Positions 8,301 through 9,605 of a stretch of DNA of 9,605 nt are shown here, one piece after another (the stretch's first letter is position 1; every line of letters begins with the position of its first letter). The position numbers were made by a program, and so were the translations under genes. Under the pieces are notes generated by a model. That model saw nothing but the letters and a program-made list of their open reading frames with translations. It made no database searches and was not told the origin of the DNA. This DNA comes from RGDT01 sp046719305 (GTDB lineage: Bacteria; Planctomycetota; Planctomycetia; Gemmatales; Gemmataceae), in assembly GCA_046719305.1 (NCBI GenBank), contig JBDNDE010000186.1:1-9605 (forward strand). Direction: 5' to 3'.

Positions 8301-8479
8301 TTCTACCCGCCTCGCTGGCGACGGGACTTGGTTCCGACGTGCAACGCCCGCTAGCCACGGTGATTGTGTGGGGGTTGTTCAGTGCGATGGTGCTGACGCT
8401 CTTTGTCCTACCGGTTTTGTACTATCTGATCCCGCCGCGAATCGTAGCCACCGGGGCGTCGGAGTCAGCGATCCATTAG
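5369..8479 (+). CDS. Heavy-metal efflux RND transporter (HME-RND, CzcA/CusA family)
   Basis: Inner-membrane, proton-driven trimeric pump that moves substrate through the adaptor and the outer-membrane channel. At 1036 residues it has the normal family length. It has TM1 (about 13-30), a large periplasmic loop, TM2-TM7 (about 334-545), a second periplasmic loop and TM8-TM12 (about 865-1022). HME features include QPIDAYPDIS near residue 34, TVYPGRAPEEVERQV, and YGEVYRYEL at 134. The TM4 proton-relay motif GAIDFGIIVDGAVIMAE carries Asp394, Asp400 and Glu407; DFG...DG...E is the CzcA/CnrA pattern, whereas CusA has a different TM4 motif. The three periplasmic methionines that bind Cu(I)/Ag(I) in CusA are not seen in the matching places (MDEGVIWV, PSRLEIMIG, DSVTEDTNGTS). 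A divalent metal such as Zn, Co, Ni or Cd is therefore the more likely substrate, by inference. It is the last gene of the operon. Confidence 0.93.
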   Translation: MIAALIDTAMRVRWVVLLLVVIVCGIGIYSFQKQPIDAYPDISAQMVQVITVYPGRAPEEVERQVTIPVEIAMRTVPKVETIRSRTIFGLSVVQLIFQEGTESYWARARVQENLATVQLPEGAEAELGPLATAYGEVYRYELVSDGTYNLMELRELNDWVVIPRLLRASGVAEVSNFGGLEKQFAITFRPVDLDRFGLTLKDVIEAIQSNNASAGGSVLPRGSMSFVIRGSGAIQSLRDIENTYVKSVGGTPVYLRDVASVDLDHLTPFGIFSKDFRDEGVEGIVLMRRGQNPSRVLAAVNAAVQELNATELPSGVQVVPFYDRQHLVDATLHTVTHSVLLGITLVVLVLLLFLGRPAMAALVALTIPFSLLFALILMFLTDIPIGLLSVGAIDFGIIVDGAVIMAEHIARRLGEAKQRGDRRPIAQLVLTAAIEIERPVFFSVLIIMVAYLPLLSLSSIEGLLFRPMALTMVFALLGSLIFALFVVPVLASLIFWRGYTEWENPLLTLARPLYGWLLRGLLLFRWLVVAAVVCVVAAVMVQIVPRLGIEFLPYMDEGVIWVRANFPEGTALRQSAEYGRRIREVALEFADIKFISVQTGRNDSGTDPFPPSRLEIMIGPKPRDQWTEYATKQELVAALGKRLREEFPTTRFNFTQPIIDSVTEDTNGTSANLAIEFSGIDSDVLLFLARQTVDLIRDIPGAQDVNIEQEGPQPQLIITPDRKLCARHNVKIEDVNELINIALGGQAVGILYEGERRFEIAVKVDRYTTNSPLAVGRLPVHTPDGQPVPLSQVAHIELVDGQTIIARENSRRRITVRCDIVGRDQGGFVREAQQRFEEVIRPQMPSGYRVGWLGMFENLARARVHFLYLIPITAVLILTLLVVTFRSLTSAMLVVAGIPFACIGALIALYVREMHINVSTGVGFCALFGIAIMDGVLMVRGINLLRESGTGLKEAILLGAQQRLRPILMTAIVAIFGLLPASLATGLGSDVQRPLATVIVWGLFSAMVLTLFVLPVLYYLIPPRIVATGASESAIH

Positions 8480-8559
8480 GATAACGTGCGATCGTGGGGA
8501 CCGCTTTGCTGAAGCCCTGCCCGAACCAATCCCAGACGTTCCTTCCGAATCGCTCGCAA

Positions 8560-8928
8560 ACCGAACGGTATGCATTGGAATGTAACGCATTTTTACCTCG
8601 GCAATTTGCTAACCCCGATGATGTGCGAGGTGCACCGAGTGGATACCGCCCGGGAGATAGTCGACCAACTTCCTCGCGGTTTGGTTCATGCCGTTGTGAG
8701 CGGGGTCGGCACCGGAGGCACTCTTGTGGGTTAGCGTTACAGACGACTCGTAGACTGATGCGTCGAGGCTTTCCTGTTGGTCCTTCCAGTGGCTTCAATT
8801 TCACGGCAGCCGAAAGGATCTATCGCTGCTTACAGCGTAAGGGCAACGAAAGCCCGAGCGTGGTTACCGTTTTCCCGGACCGCATGGAGTGTTATTTCAC
8901 GACAGAGTTGTTTCAGGATCTTTCTTGA
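8560..8928 (+). pseudogene. Cysteine synthase (CysK/CysM family) remnant, C-terminal half, frameshifted and internally deleted
   Basis: Broken remains of a PLP-dependent O-acetylserine sulfhydrylase. One frame gives ERYALECNAFLPRQFANPDDV (8560-8625), matching the family segment ending QFxNPxNP. After one extra base (about 8626) the homology continues in the next frame as EVHRVDTAREIVDQL, then VVSGVGTGGTLVG, the GTGGT phosphate-binding loop for PLP, up to TAG at 8732. Homology resumes in the first frame as TTRRLMRRGFPVGPSSGFN and ends VVTVFPDRMECYFTTELF, the family C-terminus, with stop at 8926-8928. About 65-80 residues normally found between GTGGT and the xxGxSSG motif are missing, as is the whole N-terminal half with the PLP lysine and SGNTG. 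An open frame from GTG 8494 spans both outer pieces, but its middle is out-of-frame sequence. No functional enzyme can be made. Confidence 0.82.
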
Positions 8929-9454
8929 TCCCCAGTTCAGTGAGCGTGAATAAAGGCCGATAAACATACTTTGCAAACAAATCGCGTGCCCCTTCTTCGC
9001 GATCGACGATGCAAAGCACAGCAACCACGGTCGCGCCGGCCTTCTCTACCTCCTGCACTGCTTGCATGGCCGAACCACCGGTCGTAAGGACATCATCGAC
9101 AATGGCGACTCGTGCAGCAGGGGGGAGTACGCCTTCAATGCGTTCCTTGCTGCCGTGATCTTTGACCGCCTTGCGGACGAAGAAGCCTTCCAAAGACTGT
9201 CCGTGGCGATGAGCTTCGGCAACGATAGCAGTGGTCAGGGGGATAGCACCGACCTCCAGACCGCCAACTGTCTGGATGTCAAGGTCTTGTAGTCGCTCGA
9301 AGAAGGCTTCGCCGAGTAGAGCAACCGCCTCGGAGTGGAAGAGAATTTTTTTGCTGTTGATGTAGAAGGAGCTTTGTTTGCCGGAGGCCAGGGTGAAGGA
9401 ACCGAAAGAGAAGGCGCGGGAGAGGATTAGTTCGCGGAGACGAGGGTGGCTCAT
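8897..9454 (-). CDS. pyrE: Orotate phosphoribosyltransferase (EC 2.4.2.10)
   Basis: Fifth step of de novo UMP synthesis in the cytoplasm: orotate plus PRPP gives OMP and pyrophosphate. From the ATG at 9454 the protein has 185 residues, within the range of bacterial PyrE. Visible motifs are SGKQSSFYIN near the N-terminus (Lys26, substrate-binding region), GGLEVGAIPL, the catalytic loop FVRKAVKDHGSKERIEG (Arg94, Lys95, Lys98, His100) and the PRPP-binding motif VAIVDDVLTTGGSA (Asp120, Asp121). The frame extends upstream to a TTG at 9526, but those 24 residues are not part of the enzyme and overlap a hairpin, so ATG 9454 is preferred. No clear Shine-Dalgarno is present. The gene converges on the cysteine synthase remnant, and its last 9-10 codons (KKDPETTLS) lie on the opposite strand of the pseudogene's end. 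No other pyr gene is in the window. Confidence 0.95.
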   Translation of the reverse strand: MSHPRLRELILSRAFSFGSFTLASGKQSSFYINSKKILFHSEAVALLGEAFFERLQDLDIQTVGGLEVGAIPLTTAIVAEAHRHGQSLEGFFVRKAVKDHGSKERIEGVLPPAARVAIVDDVLTTGGSAMQAVQEVEKAGATVVAVLCIVDREEGARDLFAKYVYRPLFTLTELGIKKDPETTLS

Positions 9455-9499
9455 AGCAGCAGGGACCAGGGCAGCAGAGGAAGTAGGGAAAACGAACAA

Positions 9500-9523
9500 C
9501 CCCGTCGGGATGAGCCAACGGGG
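9500..9523 (-). promoter_or_regulatory. pyrE: Terminator-like hairpin in the pyrE leader
   Basis: Read on the minus strand, CCCCGT (9523-9518) and ACGGGG (9505-9500) form a perfect 6-bp GC-rich stem with a 12-base loop. TTGTTCGTTTT (9499-9489) follows immediately. It ends 45 bases before the pyrE start. This is the layout of an intrinsic terminator: either the end of a minus-strand gene outside the window or an attenuator for pyrE. The T-tract is interrupted, so confidence is moderate. Confidence 0.4.
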
Positions 9524-9605
9524 CAAGGAAGACGGAGTGGGAGGCAGGGAGCAGAGAGGGGGATGCGGGAGTGAAGCTGTACAGATCCCTCGGTCGAAGA
9601 GGGAA

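Noticed and set aside
8494..8928. A functional 144-residue hypothetical protein
   Set aside because: Its two ends match cysteine synthase but its middle is out of frame relative to the conserved GTGGT region, so it is better explained as a pseudogene.
9455..9526. TTG-started extension of pyrE by 24 residues
   Set aside because: The orotate phosphoribosyltransferase fold begins at the ATG at 9454; the extension overlaps the leader hairpin and has no family support.

Overview
The window looks like chromosomal DNA of a planctomycete (Planctomycetota), though lineage is an inference. The grounds are the group II xylose isomerase, whose N-terminus (MSYFPDVPKIAYEG) resembles planctomycete versions, moderately high GC, mostly weak ribosome binding sites, and a large RTX-type surface protein. 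No RNA gene, insertion sequence, integrase or CRISPR array was seen.

Layout from left to right. (1) Positions 2-685 hold the 3' end of an RTX-type calcium-binding repeat protein whose start lies outside the window. (2) A 200-bp spacer contains two short hairpins, one made of C and G runs just before xylA. (3) xylA (886-2205) is a complete xylose isomerase with every expected catalytic and metal-binding residue. (4) A 468-bp spacer (2206-2673) has no convincing gene; it ends in a perfect 6-bp-arm inverted repeat upstream of the next operon. (5) Positions 2674-8479 are a three-gene efflux operon: an outer-membrane TolC-type lipoprotein, a periplasmic adaptor and a CzcA-type heavy-metal RND pump. 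The genes overlap by ATGA at both junctions. (6) Positions 8560-8928 hold the decayed 3' half of a cysteine synthase gene. (7) pyrE (8897-9454, minus strand) is orotate phosphoribosyltransferase; its 3' end overlaps the pseudogene. (8) The last 150 bases are the pyrE leader, with a hairpin followed by T-rich sequence.

The efflux operon encodes all three parts of a cell-envelope-spanning pump: inner-membrane proton-driven RND protein, membrane-anchored adaptor and outer-membrane channel. The RND TM4 motif (DFG...DG...E) and the lack of the three CusA methionines point to divalent cations rather than Cu/Ag. The most unusual item is the adaptor: it seems to lack both halves of the lipoyl (barrel-sandwich) domain while keeping the helical hairpin, beta-barrel and membrane-proximal domains. 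The second is the cysteine synthase remnant directly behind the pump operon, showing a frameshift, an internal deletion and loss of the N-terminal half.
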